DNA from: Emydura subglobosa
Lineage: Eukaryota > Chordata > Testudines > Chelidae
Direction of reading: 5' to 3'
DNA: 64,000 bases
NCBI GenBank assembly: GCA_007922225.1
Contig: ML680086.1
Span: forward strand, 9,179,472-9,243,471
The notes under the pieces are model-generated. The model made no database searches and was not told the origin of the DNA. It saw only the letters and a list, made by a program, of their open reading frames with translations. Positions 1-14,500 of the stretch are shown one piece after another (position 1 is the stretch's first letter; every line of letters begins with the position of its first letter). The position numbers were made by a program, and so were the translations under genes.

Positions 1-3000
1 GTAGGGTTATTCCTGATTTACCCAGGTGAGAGTGAGATCAGAATCAGGCCCCGTATTTTAAGAACAGCCATAAGTATGTGTAGCCTAGGAGGGGAAATTG
101 TGAATAGTCCTAAGAGAGGCTCTTTCTCACCTGTTTATAAGAAAAGAACAAACATTTCTTTTTTTAAAATGTTAAGAGCAGTAGCCCCTTTAACACACCC
201 TACATATACAACTTGTTTTTACAAGTGAAAAAAACACACCACAAACTGGAAAGACATAAGTGATATGAGAGATGGAAGTACACATACATTAACCTTTCAA
301 ACAAAGTCTTATTCAGTTTAGCTGAAAAAGTAGATCCACAAAATGTGGATCCAAATTGGGGATGTTTGGATCTGGCTGGCCCCTTCAAAGATATAGGTTC
401 TTTGTGACAGGGATTGTTTCTTACTACGTGTACATAGAGGGCCTACAGCAATGGGGCCCTGTTCTCAGTTTTAGGCCCCTCGGTGCTACAGTAATATAAA
501 TAATAATACAATACAATCTATCAACAGAACACTGTAAAGGATGAAACAAGTACATTGTGAGTGCATAATACAAAAGAAAACTGCATTTATTTCAGCCTTT
601 TTTCATTGTATGTGAAAAAAATGCACAAAATACATGTGATTTCAATACAATCAAAGTCACGGTTATGCTTACAATGCATTTTCATATGTCAGTATTTTCA
701 AATAAAACTGAGTCTATACAATAAATGTGGTATCTTTACACTTGTACTCATCATGATGTTTGGATTTTCCAAAATTAAATACTATCTGACAATTCTGTTG
801 TAAGAACTTAATCTCTCCATGCCCGGGTGGCACTGCCAAAAGTGATTCCTAGTTTAGAAGCTGTATGAGCTCTCTTTGACAAATGTGGGGAGACGGTGTG
901 GGCCAGACATGTTTTGATGAGATTTTAATTGCTTTCTTCCCAGTCTGCACCTACTTCTGTCCAGGTAGGAAAAAGGAAGATGAGTACATAGCTACCAAAC
1001 TGACAGGCATGGTATAGATTAGATATACTGGAGGGATTAGCTCCATGAAGTATTCTTGCAGCTGGTGGTCTGAGACCCACTTGTGGAAGATTTGCACAAA
1101 GCTGAGGGACTGTCCTCAGTTGGGTGAACTTCCTGAAGTTATCTTGAAGGGCTTCAGTCTGCAAGAAGCTACTGTTGTTGAGAGACTTTCTCCCTCCAGT
1201 CTCATCCTTGTGGAAATCAGCCCTTTTAACAGAAGGGCTGAACAATGGAGGACTCTTTGTTGGCAGATAGCCTCATTATTGGAGGTTTCACCATTGAACA
1301 GCCTCATCGGGCCCATACACAGAGGCATGGGGTTTTTTTTTGTTTTTTTTGTTTTTTTTTAAACGGCTCATTACAATCTCCTACCCCTTCTGAAAGCTGC
1401 CCTTGCCCTCCCACTGTGCTCATTCCTCTGGCCTATAATACTGAGAAGCCTTTTGCTGATGTATAGAACTTTCTCAAAACCATTGCAAAGGTTCACCCAC
1501 TATAGCAGCACTTCTTATTTCTGATTTGTGCTATAATCTTGTCCGCTATGAAAAGGTTCTGAGTTTTATCTAGTTATGCTTAAGGGGCCTGATTTGTCTT
1601 TCCCTCAAACTAATGTAAATCCAGAGTAACTCTATTGAAGTCCCTGGAGCTGCACTGGTGTGAAACAGATGTGAGAGGAGAGTTGGGCCAAAAATCCTTT
1701 TTCAGTTTCCGCAGTGAGCTTTGGAGTCTAAAACTTTCTGAGCAGAACAGCTCTAGAGAAAACCACCAGTAATTCAGAGAAAAACCCCATTTTAAATCAG
1801 ATAGCTAAAGTCTGTGCCACTTACTACAAAAAATGTGCTTCGTAGTTTTCCCTTCTTAGTCAAGGAACCAAGAGCTCACTAAGCAAGGCATTAGTATAAC
1901 TATTTTGAAAATACTGAATGTGCTCTGACCTCCCTTACAGCATTTTACATCAATATAACGCCACTGATTTCAATGAAGTTGCTCCCAATTTACACTGGTG
2001 TGAAATCAGAATTAGATCCTTTCACTGTTTGCTGATTTTAGTAGCGGGAATGAGGAAGGCAAAAGTCATAGTCATAGATTCCAAGGCCAGAGGGGACCAT
2101 TGCGATCATCCAGTCTGACCTCCTGTATAACCCAGGCCAGAGACCTTCCCCACAATAATTCCTAGAGCAGATCTTTTAGAAAAACATCCAGTCTTGTTTT
2201 AAAAATTGTCACTAATGGACAAATGGCTGTCCTGGTAGGAGAACAGATTCTCTCGAATAGAAGAGGGAGTGTAGGGTAAAAAAAATAATTGTTACACATA
2301 CACAAGTAACGATGTAATTCTTACCCATTGTATATCCTTACCTTTAGAGCTTTAAACACAGCAATCTGTGCTTGACACAATGGGGAGTGCAAATGCACTA
2401 TTGCATTTAAAACCAGTGAAATGTTGGTCTGTAGCTGTATTCATTAATTGCATTGAGCTTCTGTGGGAAATCATTAATTAATTACCTCAATACTTAAGGC
2501 CAGATTCTGATCTCAGTGATTCCTGATGTACATTACTCTGATTTTACAACAGTGTAAATGGGTGGTAAAGGTTTGACCCTCATTGGTTTTTCAGTCACTT
2601 CCAAGATCATGATACAAATGGTAAAGGCATTTTTTAAAATTAAAATGTAATTCTTACGCGGTGTCAATTATCTTCATAAGACTTTGGGCCATCTCATACT
2701 GTTGTTCTGTGCTGAGAGCTTCTCAGTGATATCAAGGCAGAATTCTGCATAAAGACTCAGGGTCAAATTCTGCTCTCATGTTGTAGCAAATTGAGAGTAA
2801 CTTCACTGAAGTCCATGGAGATACTGCATATTAACATATGTGTTTCTGAAAGCAGCATTTGTTTCTAAGGTTAGAATACGGACGTTTGTTTCACAATGTT
2901 TGTCTCATTTGTACATGAGGAAATACCACATATTTTCTAGTACAATGAATTAAAATGAAATGAACTAAAATGAAATTCAGTAGATCTTGCCATAGTAGAT

Positions 3001-5095
3001 TGACTACCAATATTAGAGATACTGGTCGTAGTAGAAATTTTCTGACCAAGGCTTTAATGACAAGGGACTCTGTCAAATACATGCTATACTGACATCACTT
3101 TTTAAACAGAGTGAAGAGGAAACCATTCAGACCTTTGTTTCTGTTAGATGTGGCCTTTGGGTATAATACCATCTCCCTGTTTCTTTCAGTTTTCTCACCT
3201 TCCCAGTATAGGCCCTGATCCTGCACTTAAGAATATGCTTAACTTTACCGTATTTGAATAATCCTATTGAAATTCCACTTTGGAACAGTAAAGGGCACTT
3301 CTGATCAGAACCAGAATCTTTACTTGTAAGTGGACCTTCAGGGCTCAGCGTCAGAGCTCTACTGGTGAAAAGAAGAATTCAATTTACAAATAGGACTTAT
3401 CTTTCCAAGTGATTTATAAAGCCCTGCACACTTTTGGAGCACTATAAATAACAATAACTTGAACACTTACTTTACAATTTTGTTCAGCAAACCTCCACAT
3501 ATAGGGGACAGATCATGGCTGTCACTGTCCTAGAAAAATCCCAGATTTCAGTCCATGGGGATCAATGCACAAAACTGCCTCCCTCCCTTCCCTTATGAAA
3601 TCTACTCCAAACCATGTATAATGTTATGAATGCGGTTTGCTGCTTTCACTATAGCACTTCTCCTTTCTCCTGTAGTACTACTAGGCTGATGGCTGACCCA
3701 TACTGAGTCATTTGTGATGGAAAATATTATAGTTTAGTCACGTTTCCTTAATAGCCACCTTGTTCTACCTTCAAGGTGTCTGCATTTCAATAGTGAACCA
3801 AAGTGATCTCTCTGATATGTCTTTCCTACCTCAACAGGGTTTTGTGTGACTTCATTAGTTAACATTTGTAAAATTTTGAGATCCTCAGATAACAGAGATT
3901 ACATAAATGCAAAGAATTATTAATTTGATAATCTGTTAGTTCACTGATCCCCTTAAGAAGATACCACATACTCCCCCCATCAGGTTGCATTTGAGCCATA
4001 AAAAGGTGTCATATGAACAAGACAGCATTCACAAGATTCCAGCTCATTGGTGTCTCAGGGCTGACAAGATCTGGAATTCTCTTCATAAGCATTAAATGAA
4101 ATACCAAGACATCCATAAGCAGACATACATATATAATATGTACAGTGGCCATAGATATATTAACATCAGGAAGGAAACCAGTACATCTTAGACTGTGAAA
4201 ACAATGACAAAAATAATTTAAAAACATCTTAAAGTGCTAGGTGATTGCCTATAACTTATGGGTGGAAAAAAAAGGAGATGCTCAAAAGGTGATCAGAATG
4301 AAACTGTGCAAAATCATGCTTTTTATTTCCTCATTTTTACTAATAAGTCAACTGCTGAATTCGTCCTTCAGCCTGTCATGGATGGTGGGCACTCTAAAAA
4401 TATTTAAGTAATTTTTGCTTTGTTTCCTGTCTTATCTCTATAACTTAGGTTTTCTAACATACCCACCATAATAGTATAGAAGCACTGGTTTGAACTGTTG
4501 GCATGAATTTGATGCTCAGGACAGGGTTAGATGAGACAGTGTTAAAAAAGCCCTGATTCTACCCAAATTCTTTCTACATTACAACTTGCACTGTGGCCAT
4601 CCCCGTGGATCTCTTTTGGGGGCACCAGTGGTGAATTATGGGTGCCATTTTTGTCAGTGTAGACGTAGCTTGACTCCAAGTTCAGACCCCCCATGAGTCT
4701 ATGCAGTAAATTAATACAAAACATTGAGGGTGAAGGAGACATAAGGGTACTAAAGACATGTAGAGATGCATGAATGGGGATTGATATAGGAATATGCATG
4801 CTAGTAAAAATCAGATGACCCCTGGGGAATATTAAAGAAATCCCTGAAGTTCCAGGTACGACTGCCTAGAGCCAGTACATCAATTGGTATTATATATTGA
4901 TTTATATGGGGCGAGGGTGGCGAGCCAGTGAAAGGAGGGAATTGAAAACTACAGCATCAGCAGCAATTGTCTGTTTGGCACAAAATATTTTGTTCTCTTT
5001 GTCATCTCCTTCGCTAACGTTTCTGCTGGTTAATTTAAAATGTTTAAGGTTGGCATTTGAAAAGACTGCACCCACTAATGAGGGACTGTCAAAAT
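1..5095. other. Intergenic region downstream of GGT7
   Basis: Apart from the CR1 end (2066-2235), several short palindromic repeats and a T/G run (1331-1361), I see no exon on either strand. ORFs such as 925-1245 and 1045-1362 overlap each other on opposite strands and show no coding character. Confidence 0.7.
2066..2235 (-). mobile_element. CR1 LINE 3' end
   Basis: The plus strand shows the reverse complement of a CR1 tail: a CATAG-type terminal repeat, GGCCAGAGGGGACCATTGCG, then the ATCCAGTCTGACCTCC consensus and CCAGGCCAGAGACCTT. The element is strongly 5' truncated. Confidence 0.85.
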
Positions 5096-5099
5096 AAAA

Positions 5100-5368
5100 G
5101 TGTATTCCCAGCATTCCTTTAATAACAGCTGAGATTATTACAACTCAGATTATTTTTTTTACGAAAATCAAAGGGCTATATAGTGGCATTGCCCTCCACT
5201 CTTGCATTGTTTGGGGTGGGGAATGCAGAAGCTCTATTCAGCAATGCAGAAACCCACAGCAAACACTGCTCATTCCACAACAGGGGAGGAAAAAGGGGCC
5301 AACATGCACAGAATTTTTTGTTGTAGTTGTTTAAAGCCTCATTCAATTAACACACCATCTGGAGGTTG
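5100..5368 (-). other. GGT7: Probable GGT7 3' UTR with poly(A) signal
   Basis: After the stop the minus strand stays non-repetitive for about 250 nt, to an ATTAAA hexamer (complement of 5118-5123). This is followed by GGAATACA and then a U-rich stretch, a normal cleavage-site arrangement. No other hexamer lies closer to the stop. The exact end is inferred. Confidence 0.55.
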
Positions 5369-5532
5369 CTATAATATTGTGGCTCCTGCGGCATCCAGGC
5401 TTCTTGGGTCTTTCACGCCAATGATGAAGTTGTTGGTTCTCCTGGCTCCGTGAACCAGGGAGAGCACTTCGACTTTATCCACTTGATGACCCCTGGCTTC
5501 AAGGAATTCAATATCTTCTTCGAGAAATTCAC
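5369..5532 (-). CDS. GGT7: GGT7 coding exon 15 (terminal, stop TAG)
   Basis: The exon encodes residues 612-665: [20 protein letters not shown] then [20 protein letters not shown] and the C-terminus DAAGATIL, followed by TAG. The ending [23 protein letters not shown] is characteristic of GGT7. The acceptor is CTTGACAG. Confidence 0.95.
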
Positions 5533-8500
5533 CTGTCAAGATTTTAGAAGAGGTTATTTTAATTTAAGCCATTATTGCATTAGTTTTAAGTTTTTACCTT
5601 AAGCTTCTTGGAATCCATTGTGGCAGTGAAACTGCCCATTGGTGCCCATCAGTTAGGGATCTGGGAGACAGAGATGCATCACAAGAGTACAAGTGCAATG
5701 GCCTAGTAAGAAGCACTGTTCGCTGGGTCTCAAGAGAGCAGCAAAGACAGTATCATAATGGGGTATCATCAAGGTGGACAGTAGTGTGTGTGTGTGTGTG
5801 TGGTGGGGGGGAAACGGGAGTTATGCGAGGATCATTTAGGGATGTGGAGGGACCTCCTTCTCAATGGAAGGGGAAAATGAACTGCTGCTTCTGCAAAAAT
5901 TGATGATAGGGTAAGTGTGGGGCAAGAAAATGGAAAATCTAGCAGACAGAACTTACTATAGCCTTCACTGTATGCCTTCAGGATTAATTCAGACTCAAAT
6001 ATTAGGACTATCAGGATTAAACAGGAGTATGTGGAAAGCTGCAGTCCACCTTAACAGTAGGTTAGGAGAAGCACCATTCAGGTTCTTCACATGACGGACA
6101 AGAAGCAGCACCCCTTTTCCTATGCATGAGAGGAGGAGAAACCTTTCATGCCACTTCTAAACGGTGTGGCAAAATGCACTAATGGGCGAACTTCTGAAGG
6201 TTCAGAGAGCTGGGTCAAAAGTTTTGATGAGCCTGCAAAGCTAATGTGGAAATCAATCTGCCTGGAACAAGAAAGTGCTCCCAATTTGGAGTGCTTCAGG
6301 TTCTGAGTGCCCCGCTTGAGATAACTGGGGCATGATTTTCCCAACAGTCACGCACCCGCACCTACAGGTAACTGGCGCTCCAGGTGCTCAGCACTTTCTG
6401 AAAAGGCACCCAAAGATTGAAGCCCTAAAAATCACTTGTCATTTTTTATAATTTAGGCCATATTTTTTTACACCAAGATCATTTAGAGCTGAGACACAAC
6501 TTGAATTTCTCCTATTATTTATTATCTGTATTCCAGTAGTGCTTATGGACCCCCGCTAGAGTTGGAGACCTCATTGTGCTAGGTACCGTACACACACAGA
6601 AGACAGTCCCGGCCCCAAGAACTCGCAGTTACAAAGGCAAGAGACAGACATGCAACAAAAAATGCAAGTTGCCAAGAAGCACAGTTCTGATAAATTACAA
6701 TGCAGTTTCTTCCCTGGTTCCCCTTCACATAGGTAGAGAAAGGCAGGGCTATCTCCCCTGCTTTGTTATTTGTTGTGCTTTCACTATTTTAATATAAATA
6801 CTGAAGGTAAGGTTGCAAATTGACTCAAGATACAACATTACAAACTGAGCAGGTAAGTACAAATCTCATGATATTTATAGCTATATAAAGTGTAGGTAAG
6901 AGCATGGTTTAGAAGTGCCTTTTACGGTATTGTCAACTGAAGGCATTCAAAAATCACAGATCAGGTTGCAAAAAAATCATTACTTTTTTTTTTTAATAGT
7001 AAATTTTGGGTTCTTTTTAACTGTCTTCTGGTTAAATTACATTCTGGTCCAATTTTCAGGCTTTTCTCTGCAACTATGAAGGCTAAAAACTTTGAAGGAA
7101 GGAGTGCCTTTTTTTTTTTTTAAATGAAAGCAGAGATTTTCATATAATTACATAATTCCAGGACCTGGAGCTTCAGGAAAAATACAAAATTATGTGACCC
7201 TCACAATAAACTTGGGAGAGTTGCCAACACTGCGGAACTTGGGGACATCTAGACTGGCAGAGTTCTGGGCACATGAGAATCAGAAAGATATTATCATGGG
7301 TTTCCCCTTCCTGCCATCTGGGTTGCAGCTGAGTATAATGGCAGGGGGAATGGAAAGTGAAAGAAAAAGTGTTTGTGAGGGTAACACAGGCTGTAGCTAG
7401 CTCTAGGAGAGGTAGGCACCACTTGTATGAAGACTCTGGCTGCGTTAAAGGACTGCCAGTTTGAAGACATGATCATGGTCTTGCCTCATGCATTTTGGCT
7501 AGACTTGGTGCCACAATCTCAGTAACCAGGCAGTGTTTGCAGAGAGGAACAAAACAATTATTAGGAACCAGGTGAATGCTTTATGAGGAAAGACTGAAAG
7601 ACACTGAACACATACAGCTTGGCCAAATGATTGTAGAGGGGCAAATGAGTATTTGAAAGGTGTGACCACCAAGAAGGGAGAGGAATTGGTGAGAATAAAA
7701 GGGTGTAGGTAGGAGGAATGGGATGATGGCATCAAGCAAAGGAAAAAATATCAGGGAAAGTGTGCTAATGATGAGGTCTACCAGACTATGGAAAAATCTC
7801 CAATTTGGGGTGGGGGAAACTCCATTACTTTGGTACATTTGGGCTGGAAAAAGCATGGAGATTAGCCAGGAAGGACCAATCCCAAACTGGCTGGAAAAAT
7901 AATATGTGAGCCTAATACATCTTTGCCATTTCCAATGTCTATGATACTTCATTATTGTTTTGTTACAAGTCACTGTGGTCATTAATAGATCTCATTGCTG
8001 AGCATAATGCACAAGTACTACTTATCCTATATGTAGGGTGCTCAAAAATGCCAGCTTATAACATCTGTCTCTTTGGATATACACTTCACAGTTTGTACAT
8101 GATGAAGACTTAGAATGGCTAAGTATGATGATGCATAGACACGGGAACAGAAAGCAGGTCTTCTGTCAGCTTTGGGGAATGCTTTCATGTGGAGGCCTCC
8201 TGGCTGTACTGAAACTGGTTGTACAGATAACATGAGAGCACAGCTCTACTATGGCACTTACCATCTCTTTTTTGCATGTCAGGAATCATCCTAACCAGTC
8301 CTCTACAAGCTGGGAACACACAGTCCCTTTTACAATTCAAGCCATTTAATTAGAACTTGTCTATTTCTTTAGCTTTTACCTACAGAAGCAAAATCCATCC
8401 ACTGGTGACTTGTTCTATGATCTCCAAATCCTGTGCTTTCTTTGAAGCACATGAGACAATGTTCTACAATGCTAGATCCCATGTCCAACAAGAATGACAA

Positions 8501-11500
8501 GAAGGATTTGGCAATCATGGAATAAGCAATGCCAGTCAGTCAATTTCACCCATATAGATGAAAGTTGAAGGAGTAAAAAAAGAAGACTGAATTACTAGAA
8601 TTTTAAATTTGACTTGGTCTCCCTTAAGTCTGTCCCTCCTACCCACCAATCCCTATTCCTAGGCAAACTGTAATTTGAAATGGACCTCTCTGTTCCCAGC
8701 AGCTGCATTGTACATTTAAACAGATGTCTTCTTGGGACAGACTACAGAGTAGTCCTAGATGTATAAAAAAATTTCCTTTCTTTTTTGACATGGTGGAAAT
8801 GTAGTCTACCAAGATCAGTGCTGATCTCCATACTCACTGTCAACTTGCAGGATGTTGGATTGAAGCTGTGGATGCAGCCGACCTAGTGACAGACTCTCAC
8901 TCAGGTTCTTGTTAAGTGTTAAAACATTTACTAAAACCTATATAAGAAAAAGACCCCATATATTAACAACTTCATTCAAACACTAAGGAATAAGCATCCA
9001 AAGCATCTTCCTAATTTGCAACCCCAACATTTTGAAATGTACCCACTTCACAGGCAAAAAGGCATTTTTTGCACAATTCCCCACTTTACATGAACAAAAT
9101 GCATGTTTGTATACATTTAAATAGGTGCACCTGAAGATTACTGCAGACACATTTTTGGAAGCCCTTTTTAAAAAAAAGAAAATTAGTCCCGAAGACCTTA
9201 TTCTTGGCCAGGTCCCTCCTCTTATCTGATATTTGCTTATTTGTTTTTGTTTTTAATTCACTTTCTATATACTTATTAATATGTCTAATCCCCGCATATT
9301 TTATTTCAAGCTGAATCAAAAAAAAAGAAAATTAGTCCCAAAGGTATATATTTGTAGAATTGCATGTGCACATGCAGGTTTTGCATATAGTCCCATTAAA
9401 TCAGTGAGAGTCACGAGGCTGAAACTCCAGGGAAATCTTTGAAAAGGTATTTTTATGACCAAAAAGTGAGCCCTTCTGATAGAACATTAGAAGGCAAGTG
9501 GGTGGCTTTAATCTTCCTCTGACTAATGCCTTCAATGGGGTAAAGTGACTCAGAGTAAAGTTTGGTTCTACTCTTGCCTTTTAATAACCCAGGGCTGTTA
9601 TATATACAGTCGTGCCATCAGCAAGTGCTCCATCTCAATACAAATGATAAATTAGGAAGAGCTATTTGGAGAGCTCACAATATGAAGAATTTCAGGAAGG
9701 AATGTGCTAAGCTGAACTTCTATGGGGATCAGAACCAAAATTCCACTCACATCCTCCTGCAGCTCTCAGAACACAACAGTTCTATTTTCTAAAATTCTTT
9801 AAGAAGATGACCATTGACTATGTTGTGGCATGTCACAAAACCTTTATGAAGGTTGCTAAGATTCTGTCTCCTGACATTTATAAGAGCCATCATCAGCGAA
9901 GGCACACCACCTTGTCCCAGACCTTGTCTACTGGCTAGTTAGTGCACAGCAAGCCAGGTTGTGGATGTACAGCACACTAACCTGTCATGCACTATCTGGC
10001 CATGTGGACCTTGGTACTGTGCACTAAAAGTTCCATAGTTCTGCACATTCACACCTTAGCTTCCCCCTACTAATTAGCCGTGTAGACAAGCTCTTGGTAA
10101 AAAGAAGGGACAAACCTAGCAAATGTAATTTTAGACTACCAATTATTCAGGACTGCATGGCTCAGAGGATTGATCTGATCACTTTGAGGTCACCAGTTTG
10201 GATCCAGGCTGGCCAGCAGCAACAGAAAGTTGTTACTAATCAACACCAGTTAACATTTTTGTTGGCAGCCTCAGGAAAAAGTACAAAGATGAAATGGGAG
10301 AAACAGAGCTCTCCTATCTACTTTGGGGACTATCCCTCTAGGGCAGGTGTGAGGTGCTTTGGGGTGGCAGGTGGGGAAGGGAAACCAATTTATGCTCACA
10401 CAGTGTGGCTTGACCATATATGAGCCTACTACTTCCATTGAAGTAACAGGCCAGGACCTTTAGCTCAGCTAGTAGAGGCTTGTGCTTTTAGACCCACAGG
10501 TCCTGTGTTCATGCTGTGCAGATGACTCAACCAGGAGTCTTCTTACAAGTGAAACTCATCTTCCATGTCACACTAGTGCCCATATTTTACTGGAGGACTT
10601 CAATCTCCAAAGGCTGTTTCCTTGAAGCAGAACTAAATGTAGATTAAGACAATATTTTAATCTCTTCAGAAACAGGAATTGCGTATTTCATGTTTGTCCT
10701 GATAATTGTCCTGTCCATACTGGTGTAGGCAGCCTCCAGTGCCAGCAGGAGGAAACACTGGAAGACAGCTTGGACCTTCCCTATAGCAAGTGGTATATGT
10801 GCAATGTGCCTGCAGTACAACACGCTCAGACGCAGTACTCAAAGCTGACCTGTGTGATGCTGCTCAAAGCTTTGTCGCCATTGTTAGCTCCCAGACAAAG
10901 ATAAGTCCCACACATCCCTTCTGACGGTCGAACAATAGTGGGCAGTAAAAAGGACAGGGGTCTTTTTCCAGGCTGAATAAGATTCCTCTGTTGATGGAAA
11001 AAATAACCCCCAAAACCATTAAACAGATCAGAACAAAAATTTTCCATAGCCCAAATTGCTCATGTTACGATGTTTCTCTTTGCATTTCTGAGTCAATAAC
11101 CCTAATACTAGTGGCTTGATTATGATGCCATTCACACTGCTATGATAATACTAGTTTACATTTATATAACATTTTTCATTCCAAACTACAAACAGCAATG
11201 ACTTCACCCACTACTAAAATGCAGCCACCTCTGGAGTGGAAAGTGGCAACTGTTTAACAGTGCATAGCAACACCCCACGACACTTTAGCACAGGAAGTGA
11301 CTAGCAGTGGTCAGTGACGCTCTTTGTCTGAGACCTCAGGATTTGGTTTCCATTGTCCATCACTTTTTCAACATGGAGAGCGATAATTTTCATATATAAT
11401 CCTTAATTCCAATCAACATAATGTGTGATCAGCCTGGGAAGAAAGTGTGCTTTCTACATAGCAACCATACTAGACTCTGTATGTTTTCCTTGCAATACTA

Positions 11501-14500
11501 TGATATTTCACATAGGCAGATCACACATACAGATAACCTCCTACTGTAGTCTATATTCTATTTCTCTACTGGGCAGCATGGAAAGAGAAGAGATAGCTAG
11601 AGAGCTCAGCCTGCATAAACAGCCTCTCTTTGTTTTGTGGAAGTTATTTGAGAATATAGAGTCAAAACCAAAATAGTTCAAATTCAGAATTCTGTGTGGA
11701 ATTCATTACCAGGCTGGCAGAGGAGTGGTTCAAGGTACTATTCAGCCAGGAAAAGTCCAACATCTGACTGTTTAGAAGGATTCCAGAGGGCGTTATTATT
11801 CCACTTCCAAATGGACGGTTCAGGGAACTGAAAAGGAATACAAAGAAACCTTGTGAAAACCCTTCCAGTAATGCATATCACACTCCAAGGCTTAGTACTG
11901 TCAGAGCACTACCCCAGATTCCTCCTTGGTGGGGAATCGTCAGTAGGTTATTTTAGTGTTGGCGAAAGGTGCCAGCCTGACAACCCTAGAGAATGAAAGT
12001 CTCTGTGTATCTATGGAACAGGTCCGGCATGGGCAGTAGTAGTGCAAGCTTCTTCCGCCGAGCCCTGCCAGTGTGCCTGGAGCCATCCCCTCTAGGCGAG
12101 AGGGTATTTCGGTCTCCGTGCACCAGTCGCCCTTGGACTCTCTGCTAAGGATGACAGGTAGAGGTGGAAATTTGTGATGTGAATTCCTCTCCGTTAGGAA
12201 CTAGACTGAGACCATCAAGTTATTTCAGAGAGGCCATTGAACAGCCGGAGATGGTAATGACTTGCAATCACCAATGATCTAGGTTGAACCAGTGCGTGCT
12301 AGGTGATGGGGATAGGTCTGTCATTTCCAATCTCTAGAGTCATTCCTCTCTCCCCTACATTGAATGTACCTTCTTTTCTCTGCTCTCCCATCTCTAAACC
12401 CTGCCATGCTGAAAAAGTAAATCCTTTACCTTACCACTGCAACAATGTAGTCATCGGGTCCCATAACGAGGACCTGGCTAGCAGGGGGGCCGCTCTCCAT
12501 GGAGAAGGGTGGAATATTGATACCAGAAGGGAAGGATTGGGAGTCATTAATGAGCTGACGCAGGAAATCTGCCTTTGATTTACTGCAATGACAAGAGAGG
12601 GTAGGGGGCGAAAAAGCAATGAGCTTAGAGAAAGCAGAACATCTCCTAGTTAGGGAACATCAAATATATAAATCCATGGGCTGTACTCCTCACAGGCCCG
12701 TTGGATGTGCCTGGGAGGAATAGAGGTTGCACTGTGGCAAGCGAGCTCCTCTGGTGTATCAAATGGAAGGAAATGAGACGTCTCATCCACCACATTAGGG
12801 GGAGACGACTCCATGGTCATTGCTCTGGACCATTCGTTAGTCAGACTGTGGGCTGCAGCACCTGTCCCACTGTCTGGAGTTCAGTGAGGTTCAATGAAAG
12901 CACGGCAGGTAAGAATGATGGAGCATTACTGTGACTTTACAGACAAGATTGTTTGTACAGTGCCTAGCACAACGCGGCCCTGGTCCACGCCTAGGGCTCC
13001 TGGGTGCTACCACAATACAAATAACAACATGAGACCGTACAAAAGAAAGGAAGGCTCCCTCAGGTATGTGTCATGGACATGCTAGAAATGGATACACAAA
13101 AGCAACTGACACATAGCTGAGTTGTGAAAAAAAGTGGCTGCTTGTAACACCCCACTTTTTTAGCAAGGGTTGATGTTGCTACAGGTTAATTTATTTTCTA
13201 CTAACTCAGTGAGGTAGACATTACTATGCTCCGTACCCAACCTAGCTATAAACGAGGTGGGAGGGCCTTTTTGGAGAAAGCAAATATAGGGTGTGAGCTG
13301 AGCATCTTTGAGGGAGAAACCCTAGGAGCAATCAGGTCAGGAAAGAAGGTTTGAGCTGACTTTTATGTGGTATTATTGTTCATTTCTTTGTTAATAAAGC
13401 CAAACTCCAGGAAGGACTTTGCTCAGCATACGGACTTTCTTTTAGAGCAGATTGGGAAAGACTTTGACTGACAGAGGTCAGAGGAAAGCATGACATCCTG
13501 GTTACAAACGGACAGTTACACTTCTAGTGAGATTGGGCCTTTAGGCCTTATTTTAATGAGTTTGTAAGTAGGGTATAGCATGGTTTGTTCCTAATCAAAT
13601 GATGTCCACACACAATATGGCTTAGACACAATTCCTAATGGTGTCACTGTGCTTTGACCCTGCTCATGAAAGGACTGTAGCAAGTCCCTCCAACAGGAAT
13701 CAGACCTTAGCATGATTCCTCTGCTATGTAGATAAGGCCTCAGAGTCACTGCACTGTGTTCTTGTTATACGGAAAGGCCTTGTCTACACTAGCAAAATTA
13801 CCCATTGTTGACCACAGGTGTCAGCAATGGCTGCAGCTGAACCAGCATTGAACATGGGGTAGCTGCAAGTGTAGAAATGGATGAACTGCGTCCAGCATTG
13901 TTGCATTAACCATAAAACCAGCTTTGAGATATGAGACAATGTTTCAATTCCAGATTTGTCAGAGAGCATTAGGGAGACATGAAGCACCATTCTGGGTTTT
14001 GGGAGAAGCCAGTGTCCTTAATGTACAACTTCTGATTGCACTGGATAGGCTCAGATGAGAGGTGGGTGTCTCTGCCTGAGCCTCTGAAAAGGGATTTTAG
14101 AGGGGTAAAAATGGGTGATAAACCTCTGGGTTTAGCCTGTTACAGAAAGAATCCGACTGAGGAAATCACATTGCAATTCCCCATAGTTTTTCAGGGCCAA
14201 ATTTGTTTTTGCTCATGTGAATATGGGCTGTGAAATATGTGGATACCTTCTAAGTGGTCACCCCTGATGACAGCATAGCTCATACTTTGCGAGGCCCCTT
14301 GGGAACTGGCCTTTCATCAGTAAAACAAAAAAAGACATCCAGAGCAAGGACCAGGTTTCATCGTACAGGAATGTCAAACAAGATTATAATGATTCATATT
14401 CATTTATTCACCAAAGCATTCCTCATTCTCAGACCTACCTCACCATGTCTTCTACACTATGGGAGATGGATGCATCACAGACTGGGTCTCCCAAGCTGTT

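Larger units (their letters stand above)
5533..8837 (-). other. GGT7: GGT7 intron 14
   Basis: It holds a GT microsatellite, a SINE-like fragment (6510-6645), dispersed repeat copy 1 and an old CR1 piece. No internal exon is supported. Confidence 0.85.

Noticed and set aside
1045..1362. 105-codon plus-strand ORF, with an opposite-strand ORF at 925-1245
   Set aside because: Both strands are open over the same bases, the product ends in a T-rich run (FFFVFFVFF), and no splice signals frame it.
8042..8233. Minus-strand ORF containing ETDVISW, first considered as a GGT7 C-terminal exon
   Set aside because: The real exons 14 (8838-8937) and 15 (5369-5532) were found and fit in phase, leaving no place for it.
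10445..10530. Possible tRNA gene (TAGCTCAGCTAGTAGAGG)
   Set aside because: The B box is degenerate and no cloverleaf can be drawn. A tRNA-derived SINE remnant is more likely.
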